From Saccharospirillaceae bacterium (lineage in GTDB: Bacteria; Pseudomonadota; Gammaproteobacteria; Pseudomonadales; Oceanobacteraceae): a stretch of DNA of 64,000 bases. The notes below the pieces were generated by a model, which searched no databases, had not been told where the DNA came from, and was given only the letters and a program-made list of their open reading frames with translations. This document shows positions 25,226-34,430 of the stretch, in pieces. The stretch covers positions 124,001 through 188,000 of the forward strand of contig JAJOJJ010000016.1 of the NCBI GenBank assembly GCA_021208685.1. Direction: 5' to 3'. The position numbers and the translations under genes were made by a program. Position 1 is the stretch's first letter; each line of letters opens with the position of its first letter.

Positions 25226-26160
25226 GTGTCATTTTCATCATCCGGTGGCAATACCACCATTGCCAGAAATCGCTCATTTTTCAGCAGACTTTCGAAGCTT
25301 GTGTCGCGGCCTGCCTGTAGGCGCAGGGAATCGGCTTTGCCGATGGCGCTTTGCAGGTCGCGCAGCGCTTCTTCTGCTGCGCCACTCTCCGCGTGGGCAC
25401 AGGCGCGCTGATACAGTGCGTGGCTGTTTTCCGGGTCAACTTCCAGAGCGCGGTTGGCAAGGCTGGTAGCCCATTGTGCCTGACCGAGTAATAACGCGGC
25501 ATCGGCTTTGTAAGTCAGGGCTTCAACGTCGTCCGGGCGCAGTTGCAGAATCTGATCGTAAATGGCGATTTTGCTCTGCGGTGTATTTTCCTGTGAGGCT
25601 TTCAGCCACAGGGAATGTATTTCGTTGGTCAGCTCAATTTCTTCCTGCGCCTGGGCAATATGACGCGATTTTCGGTGCAGTTCGTCTTCGAGTTTATCCA
25701 GACGTTTTTCATAGCTGGCGGTGATGCGGCGGATTTCATCGTTGGCAAAGGCGCCGACCCGTTCTTTGATATCACGTAATGAATTCCAGCCAATTAATAC
25801 CAGCAGTGTTGATGCACCGGCAATTAAGTAGAAAAAATAGGTGACGGTATCGGTCGCGTAGGTCAGCGCTTTGCTGGCGACATCGAGCTCTTTATCGACG
25901 ATTTTTTCCGTCAGTTCGACCCGCGCATCGGCAACCTGCTGGCGCAGGTTTTTAACCTCATCGAGCAGATAGCGCTCGGTAAAGGCGCTGTACAGTGGCG
26001 CCTGCAGTTGTTCAATCGTCTGCCCGGCTTTCTGATCGTTCCGGGCCTGCTGTTCATTGCTGTCAATGCTCTGTGCAGCCGCTGGCATGGTGAGGGTTGC
26101 ACAGAAGGCACTGATGCTCAGGAATGACGTCAGATTCAGGCGCTTTTCTGGTCTGGCCAT
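25213..26160 (-). CDS. Membrane-anchored TPR protein at the end of the ectoine operon
   Basis: 315 residues: a signal-like segment (about 10-29), a coiled region, a clear membrane segment near 108-125 ('VTYFFYLIAGASTLLVLIGW'), a second coil, then TPR repeats (about 195-285, 'IYDQILQLRPDDVEALTYKADAALLLGQ'). It is likely a scaffold with the TPR part in the cytoplasm or periplasm. I do not know its role. Its start overlaps the aspartokinase gene by 25 bases, so it is co-transcribed with ectABC-ask. Its last codons and stop come from the repeat copy at the island edge, so the original C-terminus may have been replaced. Confidence 0.72.
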   Translation of the reverse strand: MARPEKRLNLTSFLSISAFCATLTMPAAAQSIDSNEQQARNDQKAGQTIEQLQAPLYSAFTERYLLDEVKNLRQQVADARVELTEKIVDKELDVASKALTYATDTVTYFFYLIAGASTLLVLIGWNSLRDIKERVGAFANDEIRRITASYEKRLDKLEDELHRKSRHIAQAQEEIELTNEIHSLWLKASQENTPQSKIAIYDQILQLRPDDVEALTYKADAALLLGQAQWATSLANRALEVDPENSHALYQRACAHAESGAAEEALRDLQSAIGKADSLRLQAGRDTSFESLLKNERFLAMVVLPPDDENDTGPV

Positions 26161-27587
26161 GTATCAGATTGCTCAATCAGTTTAGAGTGAAGTGCTTTTA
26201 CGGCACTGGCGTAGTCGTTATCACTGACCAGAAACATGATGTCCACCTGACGCATGGCCTGATGCACGGAGCGGATATTCACCCCAGCCTCGGATAAGGC
26301 TCCGGCGGCTTGTTGCAGCAATCCGGTAATGTTCATGTCGCTGCCGATGGCGCTGACCATGGCCAGTTTTTCTACTCGGATATCGGCCTGCGGATAGGCG
26401 TGCTGCACGCGTTCCATCAGCCAGTTAATGCGGCGTTTATTGCCTTTTAAATAAAAGGTGACGGTGTTGGCGTTAAAGTCTTTGGTCAGTACCCGGACGC
26501 CGGATTCCAATACCAGATCATTCATACGCTGACTGTAAGACGGATCGCCGACCATGTCCTGATCAAAAATTTCCAGTGCCCAGACATTGCGGGTTCCGGC
26601 AATGATTTCCACTTTGGGCGTGCTGCTGCAGTAGTCGCTGTGAATGACCGTGCCACTGTGTTCCGGCTCAAAGGTATTTTTGATGCGCAGCAGAATATTC
26701 TGTTTGCGCAGCCCGGCTGCTGCACGGGGATGGATGGCTTCCATGCCGAGATTGGCCAGCTGATCGGCAACATCGTAGTTGGTCTGGCCAATCGGATGCA
26801 CTTTACCATTGCCGACCAGCAGGGGATCGGCGGTGCTTAAATGGTATTCCTTATGAATGACCGCTTCGCGCGCGCCGGTAAGCGTGGCAATTTTGCTGAA
26901 GGTCATTTCGCTGTAGCCCCGGTCAAAGGTGCGCATCAGGCCTTCGCGGCACTGGGTATAACCGGTGACGATGGGCATTTCTGTGCTCGTATCGACATCG
27001 CTGAAGGCCTGAGTGATGTGCTCATCAAGGCTCAGTTGTTCATCAGAACGCCAGTTGGTGAGATCAATAAAGCGTGCGTTCACATCGTGGCTGCGCAGCA
27101 GTTGCACGGCGTTAAAGGCACTGTGAGCTTCCCCCAGAGCACTGAGCATTTCGCGTACCCGGTGAAGATGATCATTCAGCTGGAAGTGGCCGAAGCTGCA
27201 CACGGCTTCAAGGTGTTTCAGGCATTCCCGCACATCCTGAATGCGTTGCTGAATAAACTGATCGGCGCGTTTCTGCATCATGCTGTCGTGCGCAAACATC
27301 TCAGTGTTGATGGCCAGCATGCTGTTCAGTACGTCCTGCAGTTTGTCTTGCCACGGACGATTTTCGTCCATTTCGGCAAACAGGGCATACACGCCGGGTT
27401 CGCCGCTTTTTTTATGTTCGAGCAGCCCATTGGTGATTCCGGCGTAAGCAGAAACCACAAATACACGCTGGTACAGGGTTTCGCCCAGCGTCCGGTGCCG
27501 GTATGGGCGCAGCCAGATATTGTGCAGAACATCCTGATACTGACTCATTGATGTGCCGCCGATTTTTTCTACCGTATGCAGAGTCAT
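26136..27587 (-). CDS. ask: Ectoine-specific aspartate kinase
   Basis: A 483-residue aspartokinase that phosphorylates aspartate to start the branch to aspartate semialdehyde. The N-terminal 'VEKIGGTSMSQY' holds the nucleotide-binding Lys and Gly residues. 'GYTQCREGLMRTFDRGYSE' follows, and the C-terminus holds two ACT-like segments ('MVSAIGSDMNITGLLQQA'). The internal insertions and the position after ectC identify the Ask_Ect subgroup, known to escape feedback inhibition and to raise the precursor flow into ectoine. Confidence 0.92.
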   Translation of the reverse strand: MTLHTVEKIGGTSMSQYQDVLHNIWLRPYRHRTLGETLYQRVFVVSAYAGITNGLLEHKKSGEPGVYALFAEMDENRPWQDKLQDVLNSMLAINTEMFAHDSMMQKRADQFIQQRIQDVRECLKHLEAVCSFGHFQLNDHLHRVREMLSALGEAHSAFNAVQLLRSHDVNARFIDLTNWRSDEQLSLDEHITQAFSDVDTSTEMPIVTGYTQCREGLMRTFDRGYSEMTFSKIATLTGAREAVIHKEYHLSTADPLLVGNGKVHPIGQTNYDVADQLANLGMEAIHPRAAAGLRKQNILLRIKNTFEPEHSGTVIHSDYCSSTPKVEIIAGTRNVWALEIFDQDMVGDPSYSQRMNDLVLESGVRVLTKDFNANTVTFYLKGNKRRINWLMERVQHAYPQADIRVEKLAMVSAIGSDMNITGLLQQAAGALSEAGVNIRSVHQAMRQVDIMFLVSDNDYASAVKALHSKLIEQSDTWPDQKSA

Positions 27588-27609
27588 GGGGTCTCCTTTC
27601 TGGGTCAGT

Positions 27610-28011
27610 TCAGGCGTTCAGAGGGGCGGCATCCAGTGCATAAACACCGTCTTTGTCGTGCACCTCGTTGCCGATAAGTGGTGGATTAAAGACACAGGCC
27701 ATCTGCATATCGCTGAAACCACGCAGCAGGTGCTGATCGTGCTTGTCGAGCACATACAGTGTGCCGGGCCTGATCGGATATACCTTGCCGTCTGCGGTGG
27801 TTTCGATTTCGCCTTCGCCGCTGATGCAGTACACCGATTCAAGATGATTCTGATACCAGATGGGCGTTTCGGTACCGGCCAGGATGGTTGTGATGTGAAA
27901 AGAAAAGCCCATACGGTCTTCTTTCAGCAGCATGCGTACACTTTTCCAGTTACCGCCGTTGATATTGCGTGAGGAGTTTTCGCATTCTTCCAGTGTTCTT
28001 ACGATCATCAT
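27610..28011 (-). CDS. ectC: L-ectoine synthase
   Basis: A 133-residue cupin enzyme that closes the ring of N-gamma-acetyl-diaminobutyrate to ectoine. It has '[35 protein letters not shown]' with the metal-binding residues of EctC, and '[11 protein letters not shown]'. The start may be either of two adjacent ATGs. The binding site is weak, which fits translation in a tight operon. It lies between ectB and ask. Confidence 0.95.
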   Translation of the reverse strand: MMIVRTLEECENSSRNINGGNWKSVRMLLKEDRMGFSFHITTILAGTETPIWYQNHLESVYCISGEGEIETTADGKVYPIRPGTLYVLDKHDQHLLRGFSDMQMACVFNPPLIGNEVHDKDGVYALDAAPLNA

Positions 28012-28085
28012 TTTTTACCCGTATCGGTTAAATAAACCGCCTGCCGGATTTCCCGGCGGCAGGCGATTCTTTCAGGCGAGCGCGC

Positions 28086-29351
28086 TCAGGACGCTTTGGA
28101 GATTTGTTCGGCCATCACATCGCCGATGCACCCGGCAAGAATGCCAAGGCCGGCTTTCAGGGTGTCTTCTCCGATGGTCAGCGGCGTCAGGATTTTTACC
28201 ACCTGGCCGTCGGAGCCACTGGTTTCAATAATCAGGCCGCGTCTGAACGCCAGCTCGGTAATACGGCTGGCAACCTGACCATTCACGCATTCCAGACCCT
28301 GCATCATGCCGCGCCCTTTGTGCTTCATCTGGCCACCGTGTTCAGCCTGAATTTCTTTCAGGCGGCTGCGGATCAGCTGCGCTTTTTTCGTCACGCTCTG
28401 GCTGAAACGGTCATCAGCCCAGTAGGTTTCCAGCGCCATGCGGGCGGTAATAAAGGCATGGTTATTACCACGGAAGGTACCGTTGTGCTCGCCTGGCTTC
28501 CAGGTATCGAGTTTTTCTTTCAAAAGCACAATCGCCATTGGCAGGCCGTAGCCGCTGAGGGATTTGGAGAGGGTAATAATGTCCGGCTCGATACCGAATT
28601 CTTCAAAGCTGAAGAAGGTACCGCTGCGACCACAACCGGCCTGAATGTCATCGACAATCAGCAGCATGTTGTAGCGCTTACACAACGCCTGCAGGCCCAG
28701 CATCCAGGCGGCAGAAGCACTGTTCAGCCCGCCTTCGCCCTGAATGCACTCAACGATCACGGCCGCCGGGTGGCCCAGACCTGAAGAGCCATCCTGTAAC
28801 GCTTTCTCAAAATAGTGCAGCGTATTGAAATCGCCGAGGTAACCGTCGTACGGCATAAACTGCACACCCGGCAGCGGCATGCCGATGGCGTTTTTGTAGT
28901 ACTGATTGGCGGTTACCGCCGCCGCGCCCTGAGTGACCCCGTGAAAACCATTGGTGAACGACACAATGGTCTGGCGGCCAGTATTTTTGCGCACAATTTT
29001 CAGTGCCGCTTCCACCGCATTGGTGCCGGTCGGGCCGGTAAACTGCACCTTATATTTCATGTTACGCGGCTTAAGGATGCGCTCGTTAAAGCTTTGCAGA
29101 AACGCCGTTTTAGCCTCGGTATGCATGTCCAGACCATGGGTGATGTTGTCTGACCCGATGTATTCCAGCAGAGCTTTCTTAAACACAGGGTTGTTGTGGC
29201 CGTAGTTCAGCGTACCGGCGCCACCGAGGAAGTCGATGTATTCATGGCCTTCGTTGTCCGTAAGGATGGCGTTCTGTGCCCGGGTGAATGTCACCGGAAA
29301 AGAGCGGCAGTAGCCACGCACGTTGGATTCGAGTTCGTGATAAATATCCAT
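28086..29351 (-). CDS. ectB: Diaminobutyrate-2-oxoglutarate transaminase
   Basis: A 421-residue class III aminotransferase that makes L-2,4-diaminobutyrate from aspartate semialdehyde, using glutamate as donor. It has 'FLGGAGTLNYGHNNP', 'QFTGPTGTNAVEAALK', 'VDDIQAGCGRSGTFFSFE' and the PLP-binding Lys in 'TLSKSLSGYGLP'. The start at 29351 is chosen because the mature EctB N-terminus 'MDIYHELESNVRGY' begins there and AGGAG, inside the end of ectA, precedes it. The ORF-track extension of 93 residues is a shadow of ectA. Confidence 0.95.
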   Translation of the reverse strand: MDIYHELESNVRGYCRSFPVTFTRAQNAILTDNEGHEYIDFLGGAGTLNYGHNNPVFKKALLEYIGSDNITHGLDMHTEAKTAFLQSFNERILKPRNMKYKVQFTGPTGTNAVEAALKIVRKNTGRQTIVSFTNGFHGVTQGAAAVTANQYYKNAIGMPLPGVQFMPYDGYLGDFNTLHYFEKALQDGSSGLGHPAAVIVECIQGEGGLNSASAAWMLGLQALCKRYNMLLIVDDIQAGCGRSGTFFSFEEFGIEPDIITLSKSLSGYGLPMAIVLLKEKLDTWKPGEHNGTFRGNNHAFITARMALETYWADDRFSQSVTKKAQLIRSRLKEIQAEHGGQMKHKGRGMMQGLECVNGQVASRITELAFRRGLIIETSGSDGQVVKILTPLTIGEDTLKAGLGILAGCIGDVMAEQISKAS

Positions 29352-29358
29352 GGTGTTT

Positions 29359-29901
29359 TTACTCCTGTGCAAAAAGCATGAAGGGACCAATATGAACCAG
29401 GGTTTCGCTGTCATGAGCACCGCCGAAGTGGCGTTCGCGGTTAAACAGCTCGCTGGTATGGAGAGGGGCGCCAAGGCTGCTGGCCAGGCGACGGAAGGTG
29501 TTCCACGAGGCATCGTTGCCCGGTGTGATGCTGGTGTGCAGGTGATGCACAACGTGTTGATGGCGCTTAAGCAGCGCGTGCAACATGCGGCTGGCAAGAC
29601 CCTGGCCGCGTGCGTTGTCATCGACGGCAACCTGCCAGACGAACAGCGTATCGGGCTGGTGTGGCAGGCGATAACCGGAAATAAAGCCGATCATGTCACC
29701 GTTCTGTTCTGCCACGATGGCCGTGTCGGCAAAGTGCGAACACTGCAACAGGTTGCAGTACATTGAATTGACATCTAAAGGCTTGCAGCGCTTAACCAGA
29801 GAGAAAACGGCATGGCCGTCGGTCGCTGCCGGCTTCCTGAAGGTAATAATTGTTTGATCTGTAATGTTATTTTCTGACGATTCTGTCGAAAATGTATCCA
29901 T
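29359..29901 (-). CDS. ectA: Diaminobutyrate acetyltransferase
   Basis: A 180-residue GNAT enzyme that acetylates diaminobutyrate at the gamma amino group. It has 'LDVNSMYCNLLQCSHFADT', typical of EctA, and the acetyl-CoA motif 'DDNARGQGLASRML'. It is the first gene of ectA-ectB-ectC-ask-TPR and ends seven bases before ectB. Regulation is probably by the divergent MarR gene and by salinity. Confidence 0.95.
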   Translation of the reverse strand: MDTFSTESSENNITDQTIITFRKPAATDGHAVFSLVKRCKPLDVNSMYCNLLQCSHFADTAIVAEQNGDMIGFISGYRLPHQPDTLFVWQVAVDDNARGQGLASRMLHALLKRHQHVVHHLHTSITPGNDASWNTFRRLASSLGAPLHTSELFNRERHFGGAHDSETLVHIGPFMLFAQE

Positions 29902-29988
29902 TTTTTTCTTTCAGCTGCCACGTACCGAGTATTTCAGCCGGAATTCCATCCATCACGGCTATGAAATCATCATTACGGCAACTGCCAT

Positions 29989-30045
29989 TTACTTAGAGTC
30001 CTAAATAACTTAGCATCGCCCTAATCTATTTACAACCCTAAATAA
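29989..30045. promoter_or_regulatory. Repeat array between ectA and the MarR gene, candidate operator/promoter
   Basis: TTACTTAG-AGTC-CTAAATAA (29989-30008) is a near-perfect inverted repeat. CCTAAATAA recurs at 30000 and 30037, with a variant CCTAATCTA at 30020. On the minus strand, TTGTAA and TAAGTT lie 17 bases apart inside this stretch, a weak sigma70-like ectA promoter. The arrangement suits repression by a MarR dimer. Binding is inferred. Confidence 0.4.
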
Positions 30046-30331
30046 TAATGGATGAAGCCAAAGGGTAAGCATGCTGAGCAGAAGACCCCTGTCGGAACCG
30101 GCGCCGCAGGGCGTCAGCACCGGAGACGGCCGTAGCCTGCCTCCGGAGTATCACGGTGAGTCCGTTGCGTCGTTGCTGATTCGCGCCGGAAAATCATAGG
30201 GCCCGATACATCAGGCATTGCTTCGCCACCGCAGTGGCCGCATTCGGTGGCCGGTGCTTGCGAGCAGAATCGTGCTTTACCAGCGGCACTGAATCCGCAA
30301 TAGCTCGGTGAATCACCGGAGGGGATGGATT

Positions 30332-30880
30332 ATGAATGCTTTGAACACTAACGATGTTAGAATCCGGGCTTATCAGAATGACCCGGACCCTGACATGAAC
30401 CGTTACGATGAAGTACTGGTTGCCCTGCGCCGTATTATCCGCGCCACCGATCTGCACTCACGCCAGCTGAGCAAGATTGCTGGTCTGACGGCCCCGCAGT
30501 TATTGATTCTGCAGTTACTGCGTCAGCACACCGAATTAACGGTGGGTGAGGTGGCTCAGCGGGTCAGTCTGTCGCAGGCAACGGTGACGACCATTATCGA
30601 CCGGCTGGAAAAACGCGGCTTTGTGAAGCGCGAACGTGGCAGCGCCGATAAACGCAAAGTCTACGTCTGTCTGACGCCGGAGGCGGATGCCGTGTTGCTG
30701 AACGCCCCAAAACCATTGCAGGAAAGTTTTGTGCAGCAGTATCAGGATCTGCACGACTGGGAGCAGACGATGATCCTCAGCTCACTCGAACGGGTTGCCT
30801 ACATGATGGATGCTCAGCACATTGATGCTTCACCGGTTCTGGATGTCGGTGCCCTCGATCGCGCGGACCGCGAGGCCTGA
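30332..30880 (+). CDS. ectR: MarR-family regulator, EctR-type
   Basis: A 182-residue winged-helix regulator with the core 'AGLTAPQLLILQLLRQHTELTVGEVAQRVSLSQATVTTIIDRLEKRGFVKRERG' region (about residues 45-105). Position divergent from ectA and overall length match EctR, which represses ectABC in methylotrophs. The effector is not known. The ATG at 30332 has GGAGGGG at eight bases. The ORF-track start at 30308 lies before this site and is not preferred. Confidence 0.8.
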   Translation: MNALNTNDVRIRAYQNDPDPDMNRYDEVLVALRRIIRATDLHSRQLSKIAGLTAPQLLILQLLRQHTELTVGEVAQRVSLSQATVTTIIDRLEKRGFVKRERGSADKRKVYVCLTPEADAVLLNAPKPLQESFVQQYQDLHDWEQTMILSSLERVAYMMDAQHIDASPVLDVGALDRADREA

Positions 30881-30961
30881 TTCGCTGCGCTTACAGTCCT
30901 CTGCCGAGGTGTCCCCTTTGGCCTGATCCGCACAACGTCTGTTCCTGACCTGCACCAATGG

Positions 30962-30993
30962 CGGACAGTATTCGGCCATCTTTCGGGTATAAT
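30962..30993 (+). promoter_or_regulatory. Candidate promoter for the thiolase gene
   Basis: A perfect -10 hexamer TATAAT at 30988-30993 lies about 150 bases before the thiolase start. The -35 is poor (CGGACA at 30962, 20 bases away), so the strength is uncertain. Confidence 0.4.
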
Positions 30994-31141
30994 GGCGCGC
31001 CTGCACCTGCCCGGCGTCTGGTTGTTCCGCGTCGACAAAGAGGATAAGCATCAGCCATAAGACTGAGTCGGTGGCTGGTTCATGAAGCCGTCATCCTCAC
31101 TGTGTTACTCAATGCAGGCCCTCATATTCTGGAGAATGTCT

Positions 31142-32323
31142 ATGACCGACGTAGTAATTGTTGCCGCGACCCGTACCGCTATTGGTTCCTTTGCCGGCTC
31201 TCTGGCCAGTGTTCAGGCTGTGGATCTGGGTGCGACGGTAATCCGTTCACTGCTGGAAAAAACCGGGATTAACCCGGCGGAAGTTGATGAAGTGCTGATG
31301 GGCCAGGTCTTAACGGCGGCTGCCGGTCAGAATCCGGCGCGTCAGGCGGCCATTAAAGGTGGCCTGGCCGACACGACACCCGCGATGACCATCAACAAAG
31401 TCTGTGGCTCCGGCCTGAAGGCACTCCATCTGGCGGCTCAGGCGATTAAAGCCGGTGATGCCGATCTGATTATTGCCGGTGGTCAGGAGTCTATGTCCAA
31501 TGCACCTCATGCTCTGCCAAACTCACGCAACGGTCAGCGCATGGGGCCGTGGAACATGGTCGATACCATGATCGTCGATGGCCTGTGGGATGCGTTTAAC
31601 GATTACCACATGGGCATCACCGCCGAAAATATCGCCGATGAATATCAGATTAGCCGTGAAGAGCAGGATGCCTTTGCCGCCGCTTCACAGGAAAAAGCAC
31701 TGGCCGCGATTGCTGCCGGTACATTCAAAGACGAAATCACGCCGGTGATCATTCCTCAGCGCAAGGGCGACCCCAGAGTATTCGATACCGATGAGAACCC
31801 GCGCGCCGGCACCACGGCCGCCAGGCTTGCGGAAATGCGTCCGGCGTTCAAAAAGGACGGTACAGTGACCGCCGGTAATGCCTCTTCCCTGAATGACGGT
31901 GCCGCCGCCGTGATGCTGGCCAGCCGTGAAAAGGCCGAAGCGCTGGGGCTGCCGATTCTGGCCACCATCAAAGCCTATGCGAATGCCGGTGTGGATCCTA
32001 AAATCATGGGCACAGGCCCGATTCCGGCCACTAAAAAGTGTCTGGAAAAAGCTGGCTGGACTCTGGCCGATCTGGATCTGGTGGAAGCCAACGAAGCCTT
32101 TGCGGTGCAGGCTCTGTCGGTGAATAAAGGTCTGGGCTGGAACGCGGATAACGTGAACGTGAACGGTGGGGCGATTGCACTGGGTCACCCGATTGGCGCA
32201 TCAGGTTGCCGTATTGTTGTATCGCTGCTGCATGAAATGATCCGCCGCGATGCGAAAAAAGGTCTGGCAACCCTGTGTATCGGTGGCGGTATGGGGGTTG
32301 CTCTGGCGGTAGAGCGTGCTTAA
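31142..32323 (+). CDS. Acetyl-CoA C-acetyltransferase (beta-ketothiolase)
   Basis: A 393-residue thiolase that condenses two acetyl-CoA to acetoacetyl-CoA or runs the reverse step. The acyl-binding Cys is in '[11 protein letters not shown]' (about residue 88), His in '[14 protein letters not shown]' (about 349) and the general-base Cys in 'CIGGGMG' (about 379). It resembles PhaA/AtoB biosynthetic thiolases and could supply PHB synthesis, but no phaB or phaC is present here. The ATG at 31142 follows GGAGAA. It stands alone between its own promoter and a terminator. Confidence 0.93.
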   Translation: MTDVVIVAATRTAIGSFAGSLASVQAVDLGATVIRSLLEKTGINPAEVDEVLMGQVLTAAAGQNPARQAAIKGGLADTTPAMTINKVCGSGLKALHLAAQAIKAGDADLIIAGGQESMSNAPHALPNSRNGQRMGPWNMVDTMIVDGLWDAFNDYHMGITAENIADEYQISREEQDAFAAASQEKALAAIAAGTFKDEITPVIIPQRKGDPRVFDTDENPRAGTTAARLAEMRPAFKKDGTVTAGNASSLNDGAAAVMLASREKAEALGLPILATIKAYANAGVDPKIMGTGPIPATKKCLEKAGWTLADLDLVEANEAFAVQALSVNKGLGWNADNVNVNGGAIALGHPIGASGCRIVVSLLHEMIRRDAKKGLATLCIGGGMGVALAVERA

Positions 32324-32358
32324 GCATGGCTTTTGCCGGGGAGTGAAATCCGGATAAT

Positions 32359-32388
32359 AAAAAAGGACAGCTAAGGCTGTCCTTTTTT
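32359..32388. terminator. Bidirectional Rho-independent terminator
   Basis: AAAAAAGGACAGC-TAAG-GCTGTCCTTTTTT, a perfect hairpin with A and T runs between the convergent thiolase and DKNYY genes. Confidence 0.92.
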
Positions 32389-32398
32389 ATTCAGCACA

Positions 32399-33481
32399 TT
32401 ATGGTGCGGCTTTTTCGGCGAGTTGCTTTACAACCCTGCCGTTCATATACAACGCATAACGGTCACGGGCTTCGGACTGGGTTTCGTCGTCCCAGTCGGT
32501 GACTACAAAACTGTCGTAATCGACATCGTGCAGTATCTCGGTCGGCTCGTAGCCCTCGCGATGATAAATACGGTTGGCATCTTTCAGATAACCGCGATTC
32601 AGAACGTTCATGGTTTGCGGATCGGCTCCGGCAATGGGGGCTGAACGGTCACCGATCAGATCATAGACGGCTGAGTGGTCACGGGCGTAGCCATCGGTAT
32701 CGGGCAGCAGCACAAAGCTTGGCGCATCGGCCATCGGTAATATCATCTTTCCCAGGTAATAAATCCGCTCACGGTCTTTGGCGATGGCGGGCGTAATAAT
32801 ACTGACTTCATCGGGGGTTACTTCGCCAATACGTTCAGTACCGTAATACAGCGTGGTGCCGGAAAGAGCATAGCCAGACGGATTGCCCCAGGCATCCTCC
32901 ACCCGTTTGAACTGCGTCGGGTCAGCACCGGGGACGGCTTTGCCATTAAGGTAAACCTGTTGGTTATCAGCCCAGTATTCCTGGTCACTGTCCATCGGAT
33001 GAAAAGAGGCAGCGTCGGCATCCGCCAGCCGTTCGCCGCGAAAATACACCTGCTTATTATCGCGTGCATACCCGTTGGAATCATAACGGTTGCCCAGCAC
33101 TTCAAAGGTTGCACTGTCGGCTGCGGCGACCGGGCTGGCGTTGTAATACACCCGATTATTGACCTTGGAATAACCGCTGCTGGCAATACCGCTTAATGCG
33201 TTTTTCAGCAGCGAACCATAACCGGATACTCCGAGTGCCAATACAACCATCACCGCAGCAGCCAGCGTGAGAGCTCGGCCAGAAATACCAAACAGTCTGG
33301 CATCGAATATCCAGTACAGTGCACACAACAGAATGGGATAACAGAGGAAGACCATCATTCCGATGATGTGTTCGCGGTTATTTTCTGAGCCCGGTGCATC
33401 AAATGCCATGGGTGACATCATCATAATTATGGGCCAGAACAGCAGTAAAAACAGGGTAATCATCTGAATAATCAGGTACAT
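32399..33481 (-). CDS. DKNYY-repeat membrane protein
   Basis: 360 residues. Three hydrophobic segments (about 4-25, 40-60 and 68-90) are followed by an extracytoplasmic region of DKNYY-type repeats, each with a 'ARDNKQVYFRGERL' or 'VNNRVYYNASPV' pattern and a following 'ADAASF'. The DKNYY family occurs in envelope proteins of unknown function. It is followed at 23 bases by nothing recognisable as an operon partner other than the solute-binding gene upstream on the same strand. Confidence 0.72.
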   Translation of the reverse strand: MYLIIQMITLFLLLFWPIIMMMSPMAFDAPGSENNREHIIGMMVFLCYPILLCALYWIFDARLFGISGRALTLAAAVMVVLALGVSGYGSLLKNALSGIASSGYSKVNNRVYYNASPVAAADSATFEVLGNRYDSNGYARDNKQVYFRGERLADADAASFHPMDSDQEYWADNQQVYLNGKAVPGADPTQFKRVEDAWGNPSGYALSGTTLYYGTERIGEVTPDEVSIITPAIAKDRERIYYLGKMILPMADAPSFVLLPDTDGYARDHSAVYDLIGDRSAPIAGADPQTMNVLNRGYLKDANRIYHREGYEPTEILHDVDYDSFVVTDWDDETQSEARDRYALYMNGRVVKQLAEKAAP

Positions 33482-33503
33482 CAGGGAGTCCTTTCCGGAT
33501 ACG

Positions 33504-34226
33504 TCAGAACGGTATATCCGTGTTGGTCACAGGGTAATCGATGGATTCGATGGCGGAATTTATATCGGTTAATACAGTATCCGGAAGTTGTTTGCTCAGC
33601 ATCAGATGCATAGGCTCCTGTTCGGCACCGGCAATCGTGGTGATCTGAAGGGTATTGGCGGCTTGTTGCCGTTGCCAGTCCGCGACGATGCGCTCAACAA
33701 GGTAGCCATCAATCCGGTCAGCAAGAATCATCATCAGTAATTGGTCATCAGCACTGACGATGGTTTTCTGCGGCTCAGGCATTCCGGCAAGAATGCGTTC
33801 AATTTCAAACGGATACTGAAAACCACGAATTAATCCAATACGGTTACGCGGTGCCCAGTCGCTGAAATCCGTGGTCATCCGGCGCTGATGTGTTACCAAT
33901 ACCATTTCTTCATGGCGGTAAGGTCGGCTGAATGTCGCAAAGCGATTCCGCTCCGGCGAATGGCTGGCACCGTACAAAACGTCAATGTTTCCCTGTTCCA
34001 GTTCCTGCAGGGCACGTATCCATGGGAGCTCGACAAACACCAGCCGGCAGTCAGCAGCATCAGCCAGTGCCATCAGATACTGGTATTCGATACCTTTCAT
34101 CGCGCCATGTTCTTCATAAATGTAGGGATGCCAGTTTTCCCAGCCTACACGCAGATTGCAGCTGGCCTGGCTCAGAGCGGGAGAAAGGAATAAGGCGAGT
34201 ATGATGGCACGATCAAAAAAACGCAT
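33504..34226 (-). CDS. Periplasmic solute-binding protein, family 3 type
   Basis: 240 residues with a Sec signal peptide (cleavage after 'SQA', about residue 21) and a family 3 solute-binding fold ('LRVGWENWHPYIYEEHGAMKGIEYQYL', 'GNIDVLYGASHSPERN'). Such proteins bind polar amino acids or serve as sensor modules. No permease or ATPase gene is nearby, so it is an orphan and may feed a signalling system or a remote transporter. It is 22 bases upstream of the DKNYY gene on the same strand. Confidence 0.82.
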   Translation of the reverse strand: MRFFDRAIILALFLSPALSQASCNLRVGWENWHPYIYEEHGAMKGIEYQYLMALADAADCRLVFVELPWIRALQELEQGNIDVLYGASHSPERNRFATFSRPYRHEEMVLVTHQRRMTTDFSDWAPRNRIGLIRGFQYPFEIERILAGMPEPQKTIVSADDQLLMMILADRIDGYLVERIVADWQRQQAANTLQITTIAGAEQEPMHLMLSKQLPDTVLTDINSAIESIDYPVTNTDIPF

Positions 34227-34430
34227 ACGGCACCTGTTGTCTTAAAACATAATAAATACGACGAATAATATCGGTAGCCGCCGTCAGCATACGCCGGTTC
34301 GGTGAACAGCCTGTGAGCGCTTAGCCAAACTACCCTTTCCCCGCTCATTGTCAATAATGCTTCATTTCCTGCTGGTAGCTTTGCGGGCATCTTATTAAGC
34401 TAGCTACAAAGAACGGACAGGGAACCGATT

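Noticed and set aside
26841-27551. 236-codon plus-strand ORF
   Set aside because: Antisense to the aspartokinase gene, with no recognisable domain.
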